Shown in pieces: positions 24,134-36,361 of a DNA stretch of 64,000 bases. Position 1 is the first letter of the stretch. Each line of letters begins with the position of its first letter. The translations under genes were made by a program, and so were the position numbers. A model generated the notes under the pieces. The model saw only the letters and a list, made by a program, of their open reading frames with translations. It made no database searches and was not told the DNA's origin. Origin of the DNA: Coffea arabica (Eukaryota; Streptophyta; Magnoliopsida; Gentianales; Rubiaceae); assembly GCF_036785885.1 (NCBI RefSeq), contig NC_092326.1, forward strand, positions 38,278,287 through 38,342,286, read 5' to 3'.

Positions 24134-26020
24134 CTTTACCAAATAAAAAATAAAATGTAGGTCATCTGGACCTACTCTCCAGATAATCCACTTCGGACTT
24201 CGCAAGTGCCAATTAGCGTACAAGGCAAAATATCTAAGGCGATGTTCATCCAGAATTATGCGACCTTCACTGGTTATTTCTACTTGGACTTGTTGCTACT
24301 GTTTTGCACAAACATTTTGGTATGGTGAATGAATGCAACGTACTCACTCATTCAAGTAAATATACAGATGAAAGAAAAGGTTGACAAAGCGTACCTGAGA
24401 AATGCATCCTCCAAGTCCGATGCCCTCAAAAAACTGATGGAAACTCAAAGCTGCTATCAAGGATTTGATGATTTTTGGGTTTTGAGTTGCACCCATGGAT
24501 ACTCCAATTACCGTCGAATGAAATACAATGCCTAATTCCAAAACCTGTAACAAGTTAATTAGTACAAATTAAACAAGGGATAATTTAAGTTAGTAGGATT
24601 GCATACTAAAGGCGAAATTAAGACCATTCTCTACTAAATTAGTCCCTTGCATTTTGAAGCATCCTAAAAAAAAATATTAGACGGTCATGATCCGCTAATG
24701 GCGATCAACCACCACCAACTACACCTCAAAGCAAGTAAGATGAGTCTTTTCTTCTGGCGATTTGCTAATTATGTGATTAGTATTAATGGATCACATAATT
24801 GTGCTGCAGTTTACCTTTGATTGTATAACTAACTTGCTCATACTTCTAGCTTTCTTTCTAAAGAGGTATATATTTACATTTTTGGCAGAGCTTAACGAAC
24901 ATGTGTCATTGAAACCTGAATGACGACGTGGGTACCCTTTACGAAGACAGATATTGATTATTGAGGACCAATTATTTTCAGAATAGGTTACCACCAATTG
25001 ATGAGAAATTATGGCAGAACTAGTACAGTTTTTTTTTGCGTACGGATATAGATGAATAATTACCACTTTCAATAATTTTCCATCTGAATTAGTGCGAGAA
25101 GTATTCATAAATTATCCTCAAAATATACAATTTTAAACATTTAAGTATTCCAACTAAATTGTACAAAGGAAAATTTTTTATTTTTTTTAAAAAAAAGACT
25201 TAGAAATTAAACTTCCCAACAATATGTCAAGATTTCATAGATTTGTTTAAGGACTGACTGTTTAGCATTTTTACCTCAGCAAAATGTTCACCTGCACAGA
25301 TCTTAGGATGATTCTCCACTTTTAGGTGTTTCAGATAAAAAACAAAAAAAAAAAATTTTTTTTTTTTGGTCATTTTCTAGTCCATCTTGTATAAGTATTT
25401 TCCATTGTCACTTGAACTTTTGAAGTAAAAGAAACGTTGGATATTACCTGAGATACGATTCGATTCCGAATAAGACTTGACGAATTTGATCTTTCCAACA
25501 AAATGGCAGGACCATGAACATGGCCAGCATCTGTTGGGTTAGCTTCCTCGTCGGCATCCAGAGGCTGAGGTTTCTGCATCTCTGCTCTTCTATGGTATCC
25601 GGTGGCTAGAGCTTCCATCATCAGGGTTACAATAGCAGCCATCATAGCTATAAAACCCGCGAAGGGAAAACCTCCCCATGGATTTTCAGGAAGGCATGGA
25701 CTAGTCAAACTTGCAAAAGCATCAGGAAGAATGTGGATGAAGCCAGTTGCTAAGATAACACCAGCAGCAAAAGCCTTTATCAAGAAATGAAGGCCCGTTT
25801 CAGGTTGTAAAGCTCTCACATTTTTAAGCAATAAAGGAATGCAAACTCCAATTGCACTTGCCAATAAGATTGAACCTATCCCAATAAGTTTGAATTCAAG
25901 TGCTTCATGTTCGATTCCATGACCTTTAATCTGGGATTCACAGGTGCACTTTGCAAAGACAAGTTTTGGTAGAAACAATATGGAAAGATGGACCAACATC
26001 ACGATATTGTATGGAAACAT
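23406..26020 (-). CDS. ZIP-family zinc/iron transporter, paralog B
   Basis: Three exons on the minus strand: 26020-25448, 24544-24395 and 23717-23406, GT-AG, phase 0. The intron positions and the 150-nt middle exon are identical to ZIP-A, giving 344 residues. Family landmarks: signal-like N-terminus then [28 protein letters not shown]200 in [12 protein letters not shown]227 and E231 in [15 protein letters not shown], and the end MAKWGDS. The loop between helices 3 and 4 has only GHVHG, where ZIP-A has a histidine-rich run. An upstream in-frame Met at 26086 would add 22 mostly charged residues; the Met at 26020 directly precedes the signal peptide and is preferred. The role is metal uptake across the plasma membrane or an internal membrane; the substrate is not predictable. 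Confidence 0.94.
24101..24133. repeat. (AT)n microsatellite in ZIP-B intron 2
   Basis: Alternating AT/TA with one C interruption (TATACATATA). Confidence 0.85.
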
Positions 26021-26086
26021 TCTAGTCTGTTGCAGCAATTTTTTTTCTTTTTGTTTCACAAGACAGATGATGATTATAAAGGGCAT

Positions 26087-27550
26087 AGAATATACGTGGT
26101 GAGAAATTGGAAGACTGAACGAGACAGTTGAGTAAACTATGATTTCCTTCTTTAAAGCATTGTTTCGTTTATTTATAATGAAAGCATGGTATGCTCTGTG
26201 TAGATGCGTACAAGAGCTAATGCACCATGTATAATATTTTCAGAATGACTTGCGTGGACCATTTCACTTTTTGGCAGACAACCAGCTGCGTGGACCATGG
26301 AACTGTAGATTCAGAGTGGGGGAGCATATCATTGAGAGAAAGAAAAATTCAAGAAAGTACAGAAATGCTGTCAATTGGCTAATGCAGAACCTGTGGTTCT
26401 AACGTCTAAGCTCCTTCCGTTTCTTTTCTTTTCTTTTCTTTTCTTTTCCTTTCTTGTCGTTGTTTCATACATAAAGAGTATTCTTCCCCTACGCTCTTTA
26501 ACCGTTGAAGTTCTACCTATGATGGTGTCCTCAGAAATTTCATTGCGTATTTATCACAAAAAAAGAAAAAAAAAAGAATGTAGTGAAATATGTTTAACAG
26601 AAGATTATGGCTTACCAATTTGGAGTTGACTTTAATAGCTAGATCTCAATTTCTTGTGGAGTATGGATGTGCCATGTTTAACTCTGCTCTAGGCGTGCAA
26701 CTTTCTTGATGTCACTGAAAAAAGATTAAGGGTGCGGAGGGTTATCAGTGACAATCGTTCCAAAAAGTTCATGGTTAAAATTTAGCCGACAAGGTAAAAT
26801 TCAATTTATAGGGACGAGATAACAACATGTAATTTTGACTAATTAACTTGTACGAATCCACATAATACTAGTTAAATATGACATCTCTATTCAAAAAATA
26901 TACAAGTAATTAACAGTGAGTTACAATCTGTTGAAATATTCTTATGCCGTTCAAGAATGATTCTACAACGATTGTTTCTACTCCTCTCCCTTGAAAAATA
27001 CCTTGTAAGAGTGTCAATCATTACAAATGTAGTAGGCTCCTTGCCTAATATTCATTCACAAACCCTATAAGCCCCCCCCCCCCCCCCCCCCCCCCAAAAA
27101 AATCTAAAGATGAAAAATAAAATGTTATGAAATGCATTTGGACCACACCTAATTGATCCTTCACACGCTTAGGATTGGTTTCTTTTTTCTTTTTCCTTTC
27201 TTTGGTATCAAGAAACTTTGGTGTGTTGAACTTCAGAAATAGATGAAAACAAATTAAATATTTTCTCAAGATAGAATATGAAAGCACATGCAATTCACAA
27301 ATGATAAGGACATGGCAAATTGGTCTTTATCTTTTTTTTTTTCTTGAAATAAAAAGTCAGCAACAACTTGCAAGTTGCAAGTTAGCAGATAACACAGAAG
27401 ACATAATTCTCAGCACGGATAACAAAAAAAGGAACCTCTTCTCTTTTTGTGTGACCGTAATAAATTGATCCTGCTGCAGGCTCTTTTGTCGGAACTGATG
27501 GTTTGCTTAGTTTCATCTCAAAAAGACTGAAAATTTTTTTGGATTAGAGT
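26087..27550. other. Intergenic upstream of ZIP-B
   Basis: It contains a (TTTTC)n run at 26420-26447 and a run of about 24 C at 27072-27095 followed by A. No gene is supported; short frames here are low-complexity. Confidence 0.5.
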
Positions 27551-27593
27551 GTTTGGATATAAGGATGGCAATGAGGGCGGCGGGACTAATGGG

Positions 27594-28429
27594 CAATGTT
27601 TTAAAAACCGGACAGTTAATTGAACCGGTGAAGTGAAAGAGTCGAGATTCAATCGGTCGGACCGGTTTAACCTCGAGTCAATGAATTTTTAAAAAAATTA
27701 TTTATATAAATATATATATATATATAAAATAAGACATGTAATGGATTAATTTAATACTTTATATGATGAAAGGTTTACTATTTTTTAATAACTTGGATTT
27801 TTTAAAAATAAATTTTTTAAATTATAAGTTAAAACAAATAAATTTCATCTCGATTTCAATTATGTCTAAATACAATCCAAAAATATCACAATATTTTGAA
27901 ATTATACAAAATTCACGTCTATGAGAATTTAGATATTGTGAACTTAAATTTTAATTTACGTTTTAGAGATTGCAATTTAAAAAAGGAAGTTTGGAGTTCG
28001 AAGGAAGTCAAGAAAATCGAAAGTAGAAATGTAAACTTGATAAAAAACAAAAAATGAGATAAAAGTGAATGGTTGTAGTATTAAATAATTTGGGTTAAAA
28101 AAATAATTTTTTTTAACTTTTTTCAATTTAATGGACAAAAACCAAATTAAAAGATGGAAGAAAACATCAATAAATTAAAAATAAAGAGGTTTGATTAAAA
28201 AGGGAGTGCCAAAAAAAAAGAGGATAGAGAGAGAGAGAGAGTTGAAAATTAAAAAGAAAGAACCATGAGAGGATGAGATTTTGTAAGAAAAATGAAAAAA
28301 AGAAATATAAGTGTTTGCTTTATATAAATAAGTTATAAAAAAAAACTAATAAGATGTGATGGTGCAACGCTTAATACATTGGTCTTCTATTACAAAGGTC
28401 TTGAGTTCGAATCTTGATAGCTGCATTTT

Positions 28430-28470
<41 letters not shown>

Positions 28471-28639
28471 AGGTTGAAAACCGGTTCAATAGCGGTTCAA
28501 TCGTGGTTTTTATGGTTCGACCGGTTCGTGACCGGTTTTCTGACAAAATCAACAATGGCATTGAACCGGACAGGTGCCATAGCCGATTCGCGATTCAACC
28601 GATCGAACCGGCCGGTCCGGTCCAGTTTTCAAAACATTG
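27594..28639 (+). mobile_element. hAT-like element C (level 3 of nest)
   Basis: It starts CAATGTTTTAAAAACCGGAC and ends CCAGTTTTCAAAACATTG, with further inverted CCGGTT/AACCGG words inside each end. It is flanked by an identical 8-bp duplication, CTAATGGG, at 27586-27593 and 28640-28647, inside the GC-rich left arm of element B. It is 1046 bp and non-coding. Decayed relatives occur near 6895-7010, 30095-30197 and 49155-49330. Confidence 0.92.
28354..28465 (+). mobile_element. tRNA-related SINE with long A-tail (level 4 of nest)
   Basis: An A-box-like TGATGGTGCAACGCTTAATA is followed by a B-box-like GAGTTCGAATCTTG at a spacing near that of a tRNA promoter, then a short body and an A-run of about 34 bases ending at 28465. 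A clear target duplication was not found, so it may have been carried within element C. Confidence 0.6.
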
Positions 28640-29413
28640 CTAATGGGGCGGGTGTTGGGGTGGGGTGGGGCGCCCCCGCCATCCGCTTTAAAAAAATAAA
28701 TATATAAAATATATATGTATATATTTATATATATAATATATAATTTAATTAGTTACAAATTTATGATAATGATATTATTAGTTATATGTATTATATAATA
28801 TATATTAATATGTGTAATATAATTGATATTATCAATTATACTAATAATTATATATGCGTACTAATACAAATTATTAATTAGTTATATTAAATTTACTAAT
28901 ACATTTATATTAAATCCCTAATTACACTTAATACAATAACATTTTTTCTCAAAAAAAAAAACACAAGCACAATAATGAATAGTGATTATATTTGTGTCAA
29001 AAGTAAAAAAAAAATTGACTACTTTAGTTGTATTTATTTCATCATGTTGGATTGTATTTAAATAACTTTTATTTGATCGTTTTTATAAGTTTCAATTGTG
29101 AAATTACAATGAATAATAATTTGGTGATGTGTTGATATTTTAGTATTTGATTATTTGTTAAAATTTAAATATAATAAAATTATATAACAAATTTTTATTA
29201 GCCCCACGGAGCACCCTCGGGGGAAGCCGAGCGGGGCGGGAGGAGCGGGGGACGGCGGCAGGAGGAATTTGTAGGACCCGCGCCAACCCCGCCTTGTTGC
29301 CATCCTTATTTGGATAGAGTATTATTTGAAATAATTATTATAGTATTTTTTGTGATGTGATACGTGTGAGATAAAATGGTGGATTGGAAAATGTGTTTAT
29401 AATGTAAGTAAAA

Positions 29414-30094
29414 TATTATTCGCAAAAATTAGCTATCAAAATATTGTTTTAAAATATCTTCCACGACTTCATCTAGCTAGAGTATGGCAACCATATCTTC
29501 AAAGTACTATAATTTACAAGCAAGCATGAACTTTTGGACCTCTCACAGGCCAGTCAAAACTCATATTATACCCATATAATATAATATAATTTTCTGTGTA
29601 CAATTTATAAAAACTTTCATATTTTCTTTGGAACCTTCTTATTGGTCCCATCATTCTTTTTCTGGTAGAATCATCGGGAGAAAGCATGAATAATCATCAG
29701 CGGAATCATTCTTGAACGATGCAATTCTTTTTTAACACAGTGTGTAATTCATTGTACACCGTCTATGTAGTCTTGCGACAGAGATGGTTATATTTCAATA
29801 ATGTTCATGTGGACCTGTACATATCAATTGTAGCAGAATTATCTGATGTAATCTTGACCTTACAATTTGAAATTTGACCTTGTTCAGCAATTGACACTAC
29901 TGACAATTGTTCCCACCCTTTGTTTATACTTCCTACCTTGAATTCTGTTAATCGTATGAAAAACACTAATTCAACTTTTTTTAATTATTGCTTTTCAACC
30001 AGCCTCAAATATTGATTTTTTTTAAGGGCCGATTATTGAAAGGTTATAATACGAAAAGTTGCATGAGTGAGCTTGTCATGCTCTCTTGTTAGTG
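29414..30094. other. Intergenic, no gene seen
   Basis: Anonymous AT-rich DNA without repeats that I can define. Confidence 0.4.
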
Positions 30095-30747
30095 TTTCAA
30101 AAATTGAAATGGATCGATTGATTCGAAAAATCGTAATTGGTCGTGACATTAATCTGATTCACTAATACATTTTATAAAATTTATTGAACCAATTAAACTT
30201 AGAATCTGTTTGATAACATAAAAAAGTGCTGAAACTGAACCTTTTCAAACATGATGTTTTGAATGTTTGATAAATAAAAAATCTATCTGTTGAACTTATT
30301 AAGCAATACTGAACTTGTGTGTATTTTTTTCAGCACAAAAATCCTAACTGAATACTTAATTCTGATAAGAATCAATACAATTACTTCAACTATCTTATCT
30401 TATCTACCAAATCTACCTTTGTTTTGTTAATTATATTCTAAATTTTTATCTAATTAAACAACCTAATATTTTCTATCTATCGGTTTTCTATTTCTCTTTC
30501 CTCTCTTTTTAATGACTTTCACTTCTTCTCCATACTTCTCATACAATATATTTCATCTTTTATATTAATTTGTTTTAAAAATAAATATTGTCATTTTCAT
30601 ACCTAACAATTTTAAACTAATTAAATCATAGGTTCTATTTCTTTTTTGAATGAAAAGATAGAAGGATAAAATTGTCAAATTAAACTTATTAAGCATTCAG
30701 TTATAAATATTTATCAAACAGTATAAAATAGGTTTAACATTAAAATT

Positions 30748-30800
<53 letters not shown>

Positions 30801-30950
30801 CTGTTCAATGTTTAAAATTCAGCAAATTAATTATTTCAATATTCAGATTTCAGATTTTAGACTTCAGAATTCAGACTCAGTTTTATGAAACGGAACCTTA
30901 GTCAAGAACCAGTTGAATCAGTCAAAATTAGACTTTTGAACTGATTCATA
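30095..30950. mobile_element. Decayed element-C relative interrupted by a MITE
   Basis: The outer parts (AGTGTTTCAAAAATTGAAATGG... GAACCAATTAA and ... AAGAACCAGTTGAATCAG) look like an old CCGGTT-type hAT-like copy. Between them is the segment 30198-30901. Confidence 0.45.
30198..30901. mobile_element. MITE-like element, about 704 bp, containing an (AT)n tract
   Basis: The left end CTTAGAATCTGTTTGATAA pairs with the right end, which reads CTAAGGTTCCGTTTCATAA on the other strand. A long AT microsatellite lies at 30753-30798. No target duplication is recognisable. Confidence 0.6.
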
Positions 30951-31548
30951 CTTTTTTTTTATTAAATCCATCCAAGTTTTTTTTTTTTAAACTAAAGGAA
31001 TAAAAGTACAAAAACTTTTGAACACGTTGACCCACTGAAGTTTAAATAGCTAAATACTGTAGACAAGATGCCACTCTTCATTTTTTCTTTTTTCTTTTTT
31101 TATTGTCACCTCTCTACTTGATAAATTCGACATTTTGTCATAAAAGGATCTTACAATTTTCACTTGCATTGTTTAACAATATATATTGTATTTCTTTTTA
31201 AACCCTCAATCTCTTAAAATGTTGATTGGGTATCATGAATTAATTTCTTATTTTGCATTTTCAAACTTCCTTTCAATCTTAAGATTCCTAAACAAAATAT
31301 ACAAATTTATTCACTTATTTCTTCTTTTGGTTTGACTGAAGGGATAATAACTAGAGGGCCAAAAAATTGGAGGGACGAAATTTCATACTACTATTCCTTT
31401 GAAAGGTCCATCCCCCTGGTACCCGATGACCTGACAGAATCATGAGAAGTTAGTTGAATATAACTACTCAAGGGTCAGTGGAAGGACGAAGCCATTAAAT
31501 ATCCCTACCCCAACTGCCCCTTCTTTGAAGAATTTTGCAAGAGCCCTT
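30951..31548. other. Upstream region of the lectin receptor kinase
   Basis: AT-rich with T/A homopolymers; no gene. From about 31300 it grades into the promoter of the gene starting at 31881. Confidence 0.45.
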
Positions 31549-31556
31549 TTATAGAT
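31549..31556 (+). promoter_or_regulatory. TATA-like box of the lectin receptor kinase gene
   Basis: TTATAGATAG lies about 330 bp before the start codon, followed by GA-rich sequence and then a leader holding the small upstream frame at 31697. This spacing implies a leader of roughly 300 nt, possibly with an intron. Confidence 0.4.
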
Positions 31557-31696
31557 AGAGAAGAAGAAGAGAAATGTACACTGAAATAGCCAAACAAATT
31601 CAAAATTAAAACACACAAATTAAAACCCTAGTCTTCTTGTTCACTCACTCACTCCTTGACTTCAACACGCACAACACACACACAAGAGTGAGTGGT

Positions 31697-31741
31697 ATGA
31701 CCACCACCACCACCACCGCCACCGCCAGCACCAGCGGCTGA
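31697..31741 (+). promoter_or_regulatory. Upstream ORF (14 codons, poly-Thr) in the 5' leader
   Basis: The ATG at 31697 opens a frame that encodes Met, six Thr, then mostly Ala/Thr/Ser and Gly before a TGA at 31739-31741. It lies 140 bp upstream of the main start and could lower translation of the kinase if the leader is not spliced here. Confidence 0.45.
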
Positions 31742-31880
31742 CTTCAATTTCTTCAAAAGTAAAATACGAGTCTCTCCCTCTTTCCCCTCATTTCTTGTTA
31801 AAATTTTTTTTTATAATCCTTTTTTTTGGTGATTTTTTTTCTTTGTTTTGTGTGACTTTGTGGACAATTAGCCAGATAAA

Positions 31881-34800
31881 ATGGAACTGACGAAGCTGCT
31901 GATGCTTCATCTCGGATATGGTTTGGTCTGCTTTCTGCTTCAGTTCGGTGCTTCCAATTCAGTGAGTGATTTACCTGTCTCTGTTTTTTTTTTTTTCTCT
32001 TTTTTCTTGAAGAAAAGTTTACATATTTAAGCATATTTAATTAAATAACATAAGTTTATGTTGGTTGGAGCTCAGGAAGATGTAAATTTATGTTTTGTTA
32101 ATTAATTGAGTTGTTTATTTCATATTCTTTTTAGGTCTCAAATAGCTCAGTTGACGTGCCTTTGGTTTCATCATCTTCACAGGAAAAAACGGAAGGTCTG
32201 GTTTTCTATACTCCTTGAATTTTGAAATACTGTGTTCTGGATTTTGAATTGCATTAGTTATTTTCAGATGTTTTTGTTTCCCTATTGGTTACCATATCAG
32301 ATTTAGTTGACTTTGGACCTGCTGGTTTGGGAGTTTTCAATAGAAAAGAAAAAGATAACAAGGGAAGAAATTCTCAACTTGTTCAGGAGTTTAATGAAGA
32401 AAATGTAATGATTTTTGGACATGTGGGACATTAGTAATTTGTGAATTGGTAATTGATGGTCGAGTTTGGCATTTTGGGAACTTGGATCTGTGTTACTACA
32501 AGTTTTGGCATAAATTTAGGTGTTTGGGACAATTGTGACTTGAGATGAGATATTGTGAACTACATAAGAGAGTTGAAGCCATCGTTTGAAGTTACTTGAC
32601 TTCTACCTGCAAATCATGGAGCAATTTGAGTTTAGGCATAGGTGGATGAGAATTCTGTCACCTCTTTTGCTGAATCTTGCAATATTTATTACTCACGTAA
32701 GTTGTGTTTAAGTTCTTCATTTTGTTTGCAATCAGCATTCTGCCGTTCAGGCTGGGCGGGCTACTGGAGTGAGAGAAAGTGCTTCAAGTATTTCGAAAAC
32801 TCTCAATCATGGGATGAGGCAGAGACCCACTGCATAAGCTATAGTGGACATCTTGCAGCAGTGACTTCATTGCAGGAACTATCATTTGTTCAGAAGTTGT
32901 GTAGTCAGGACAACACTGGATGTTGGGTTGGTGGAAGAGTTTTTAATACCAGTCTTGGAGCTTGGAAGTGGTCAGACAATGCTTCTTACTGGAATGAAAC
33001 TGTTGCTCCTAGGATTCCGTTGAATTCTAGTCATAATTTGGTGGATTCATGTGCATTGGTAACCAACGGAACAGTGTACCTTATGGCTCAAAGTTGCAAT
33101 ACCACTCATGCCTTCATATGCATGCTGGAAGCAGGTTTGTAATAGCTTTAGAAAACTATAAAAAGTTGTGTCTCATCCTCATCTACAGTTGTGTCACTGT
33201 AACTTGCTTTCCTTGCTACTTTGTTCTTTTTGTTTTGACATCTTAGCAACTATATTGCAACTGAAGATCCATCACTAAATTTTTTATCCATTTGTAATTT
33301 CAGAGGACAAATGTCACCATTTCCACTGTCACTCAGAATATCTTATTATCCTTGCTGTGGTGAGTGGGTTGATTCTCTGCACTACTTTGGCTGTTGTTGT
33401 ATGGCTTCTCATATTTCGACGGAGTAAGAAATGGAGAAAATCTCGCAGACTGTCAAATCCTGCTGAAGTGGCATTAGTTCCCCCATCATGGAAAGTGTTT
33501 ACACGTGATGAATTGAAATCAATTACCAAGAATTTCAGTGAAGGAAATCGTCTTCTTGGTGATGCAAAAACAGGGGGTACATATAGTGGACTTTTACCAG
33601 ATGGATCAAGGGTGGCTGTTAAAAGGTTGAAAAGGTCTAGCTTCCAGAGAAAGAAGGAGTTCTACTCTGAAATTGGAAGGGTTGCCAGACTTCATCACCC
33701 AAATCTGGTGGCTATCAAAGGATGTTGCTATGATCATGGAGATCGGTACATTGTCTATGAGTTTATTGTGAATGGACCTCTGGATAGATGGCTACACCAT
33801 GTTCCTAAAGGGGGTAGGAGTTTGGACTGGGCCATGAGAATGAAAATTGCCACCACTCTTGCTCAAGGAATTGCGTAAGTAAAATTGTTGAAACGTTATT
33901 TTTTCCCACTAAAAGCCAAGTTGAATAGAATTTTGCCATTATAGATTTTCAGTTACTGTTTCATCATCAACTCTTTGTACTTGACCTTTGAGGATTTCTT
34001 ATCCTAGCTTGGGGTCTCCTTATGGTTGTTCTAACCTAATTTAAATCATCGTGTTTTGTAAACTAATCATCTTTACTTGCCTCATTGTGGAATTTCACTG
34101 ATGTTTCTTCATTTTAACTTTGCAATGGAATCTATCTTGGTTACATTATGTTTACATCTCAAACTTTGTTTGTACTGTCTTTTGTGATTCTAAATTCTTA
34201 CTTAGGGAATGTAATGTGAGTAGCAGATATTTTTGTTCAAGTTGGTTGCTTGATATTGGTCCTAGTCTCGAGGACTTCAATTGATGCTTTCCTTTCCAGA
34301 AAGGGGAACATTTAATAGTTTCAATGTTCTGTTACGTGTTCTTGATAGGGAATTGTGCCAACTGGTTCGACCATTTGTAGGAATTGTTCAAACTGTCCTA
34401 TCCTTCACCCAAATTTCATATCAATTTACATAAACTTTCTATTATCAGTGAATTATTTTTAAAGACAATTATGAACTCTTTTTTCTAATAACTAATACTT
34501 AGTTCAGGAATCTGGAAAGGGGAGTTAGTTTTAGCTGGAAAATATTACCAGAAAGGTAATTGCTGTATGATCATGGTAAAATGATGTGTCTAAGTAAAAT
34601 TTCCAGGAGAGAGATCCTTCAAATTATGGACAACCTCAGAGAGAACAATTAAAGTTGCCTAAAAAGGATTTATCGCTGGAATGAGACTTAAATTAGAAGG
34701 AAGAAACTCTTAAATTTCATGCTTCTTGTTCTGGAACATAACACCCATTGCTCAAGTTTTACAATTAAATGCCACTGAAAAACAAAGCGCTACTCCCTAG

Positions 34801-36361
34801 ATTTCATTGGAAATTTAGGAATTGTTTGAATCACTTAAAAGCAGCTGGGTGGATTACTGGGAACACATCTTTCCTTCTGTAGGTTAGGCTGCTTCATGTG
34901 TTTCGAAAGATAGTTTTCTTCACTTGGGTGTTTATCCCTGTTTAGACACAATGTTGATTAGAGGAAAGCTAAGAATTAGTCTAAATTAGATCATTCTAGT
35001 CATGCCAATTCTGAAGTTTGTGTTTTCTTGATAATCTAAAGATTATGAATCTTTTGTTTGATGGCTAACAAGGATTTTCTACAGTGACAAAAGAATTGTC
35101 CTGCATTGGATATTTAGAATCTGTCTAGCTACCCCACCTTTACCAATTTGGAAATGTAGTTTAGGCCTTTACAAGTTGCTTCCCTTTCTAGTTTAGGCAT
35201 GAATGCTGCGGAATACATTTATAAGGTCCTTTTCATCTTGTCAAAACCATTCAAATTGGAGGAAATCTTGACTGTTCAAACTAGGAACCCTTGATAGACT
35301 TCATAATTTGGATTATCTAGTATGCATAGACTTTTAGGTCAAGTAGTATGAATGATCCATGAATCATTATTCTGCCAACCAAATTTTAGAACGAAAGAAT
35401 ATTCGTCCATCCTGAAAAGTTGCCTGCTCTCTTTCAGTACCCAAACTTAATTACCCCATGTTTTTATCATTTCATTACTACATAGGCAATCGACCTTTTT
35501 AGTCAAGTTAGAAATGTAACTGTATTTTCAGATGAAGAATTGAGGCTTGTTATTGAGCAAAGGGAATGTAGATACTAGTTCATCAACCAATCCTCCAAGC
35601 TTTCGGCCACTTTTCTGTTAGCAAAGATGAGGAAAGAAAATGAAATTGTTGCTTCACTAAAGTAATACTGGATGTTCTAATCTTGTAGGTTCTGTTATGC
35701 TCAGTGACTACTTTTGTAATTGGATTGTACAATATGTTACACTCAGATTGCAAAGCAAGTTACCTTTTTCATTTGCATTAAGTCTTTGTTTTGGCTTATT
35801 AGTTTTAATATGATTCATTATCTCAATCATAACAGGTTCCTCCATGACAAGGTGAAGCCCCAAGTTGTGCATCGGGATATCCGTGCAAGTAATGTTCTTC
35901 TTGATGAAGAATTTGGTGCTCATTTAATGGGTGTTGGCCTGTCAAAATTCATCCCGTGGGAAGTGATGCATGAAAGAAGGGTTATGGCTGGTGGAACTCA
36001 TGGATATCTTGCTCCAGAGTTTGTCTATAGAAATGAGCTTACAACTAAGAGTGATGTTTACAGCTTTGGGGTGCTTTTGCTTGAAATTGTTAGTGGACGC
36101 AGACCAGCACAAGCCGTTGATTCTGTCGGCTGGCAAAGTATATTTGAGTGGGCCACGCCCCTGGTGCAATCTCATCGGTATCTAGAGTTGTTGGATCCTC
36201 TCGTATCATCTTCTTCTTCTCAAATTCCAGAAGCTGGAGTAATTCAGAAAGTAGTCGATCTCGTATATTCTTGCACGCAGCATGTTCCCTCAATGCGTCC
36301 CAGAATGTCCCATGTTGTCCACCAGCTGCAACAGGTGGCCCTGTCTCCCACCTTGAAGTAA
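31881..36361 (+). CDS. C-type lectin receptor-like (pseudo)kinase
   Basis: Five exons: 31881-31961, 32135-32195, 32736-33134, 33304-33874, 35836-36361, giving 545 residues. It matches the single plant C-type-lectin receptor kinase family (Arabidopsis At1g52310 type). Order: signal peptide (1-24), C-type lectin-like domain (about 50-178; WAGYWSERKCFKY, WVGGRVF, ending CNTTHAFICM), transmembrane helix (194-218), basic stop-transfer, kinase-like domain (about 260-530). K287 of VAVK and H383-R384-D385 (VVHRDIRASNVLL) are present, but the DFG site reads G403-V404-G405 (LMGVGLSKF), so Mg-ATP catalysis is doubtful. As I recall, this is shared by the family. It acts at the plasma membrane; the ligand is unknown. 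Intron 4 is about 2 kb. It is convergent with allantoate deiminase. Confidence 0.95.

Larger units (their letters stand above)
27560..29308 (+). mobile_element. hAT-like element B (level 2 of nest)
   Basis: The ends are perfect inverted repeats TAAGGATGGCAA / TTGCCATCCTTA. An identical 8-bp duplication, TTTGGATA, lies at 27552-27559 and 29309-29316. Next to each end is a GC-rich block, and the middle is extremely AT-rich. There is no transposase. About 700 bp remain once the inner element is removed. A partial relative lies at 19440-19800. Confidence 0.9.
27551..29413 (+). mobile_element. Outer MITE (level 1 of nest) split by element B
   Basis: The left stub GTTTGGATA sits at 27551-27559. 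The body resumes at 29309 with TTTGGATAGAGTATTATTTG, then TTTTTTGTGATGTGATACG, ending near AATATTATTCGC. The body is the same family as 7750-7901. The break carries the 8-bp duplication of element B. Confidence 0.75.

Noticed and set aside
28356-28707. Frames with a poly-Lys or poly-Phe run
   Set aside because: They are produced by the SINE A-tail inside element C and the element's CCGGTT-rich arms.
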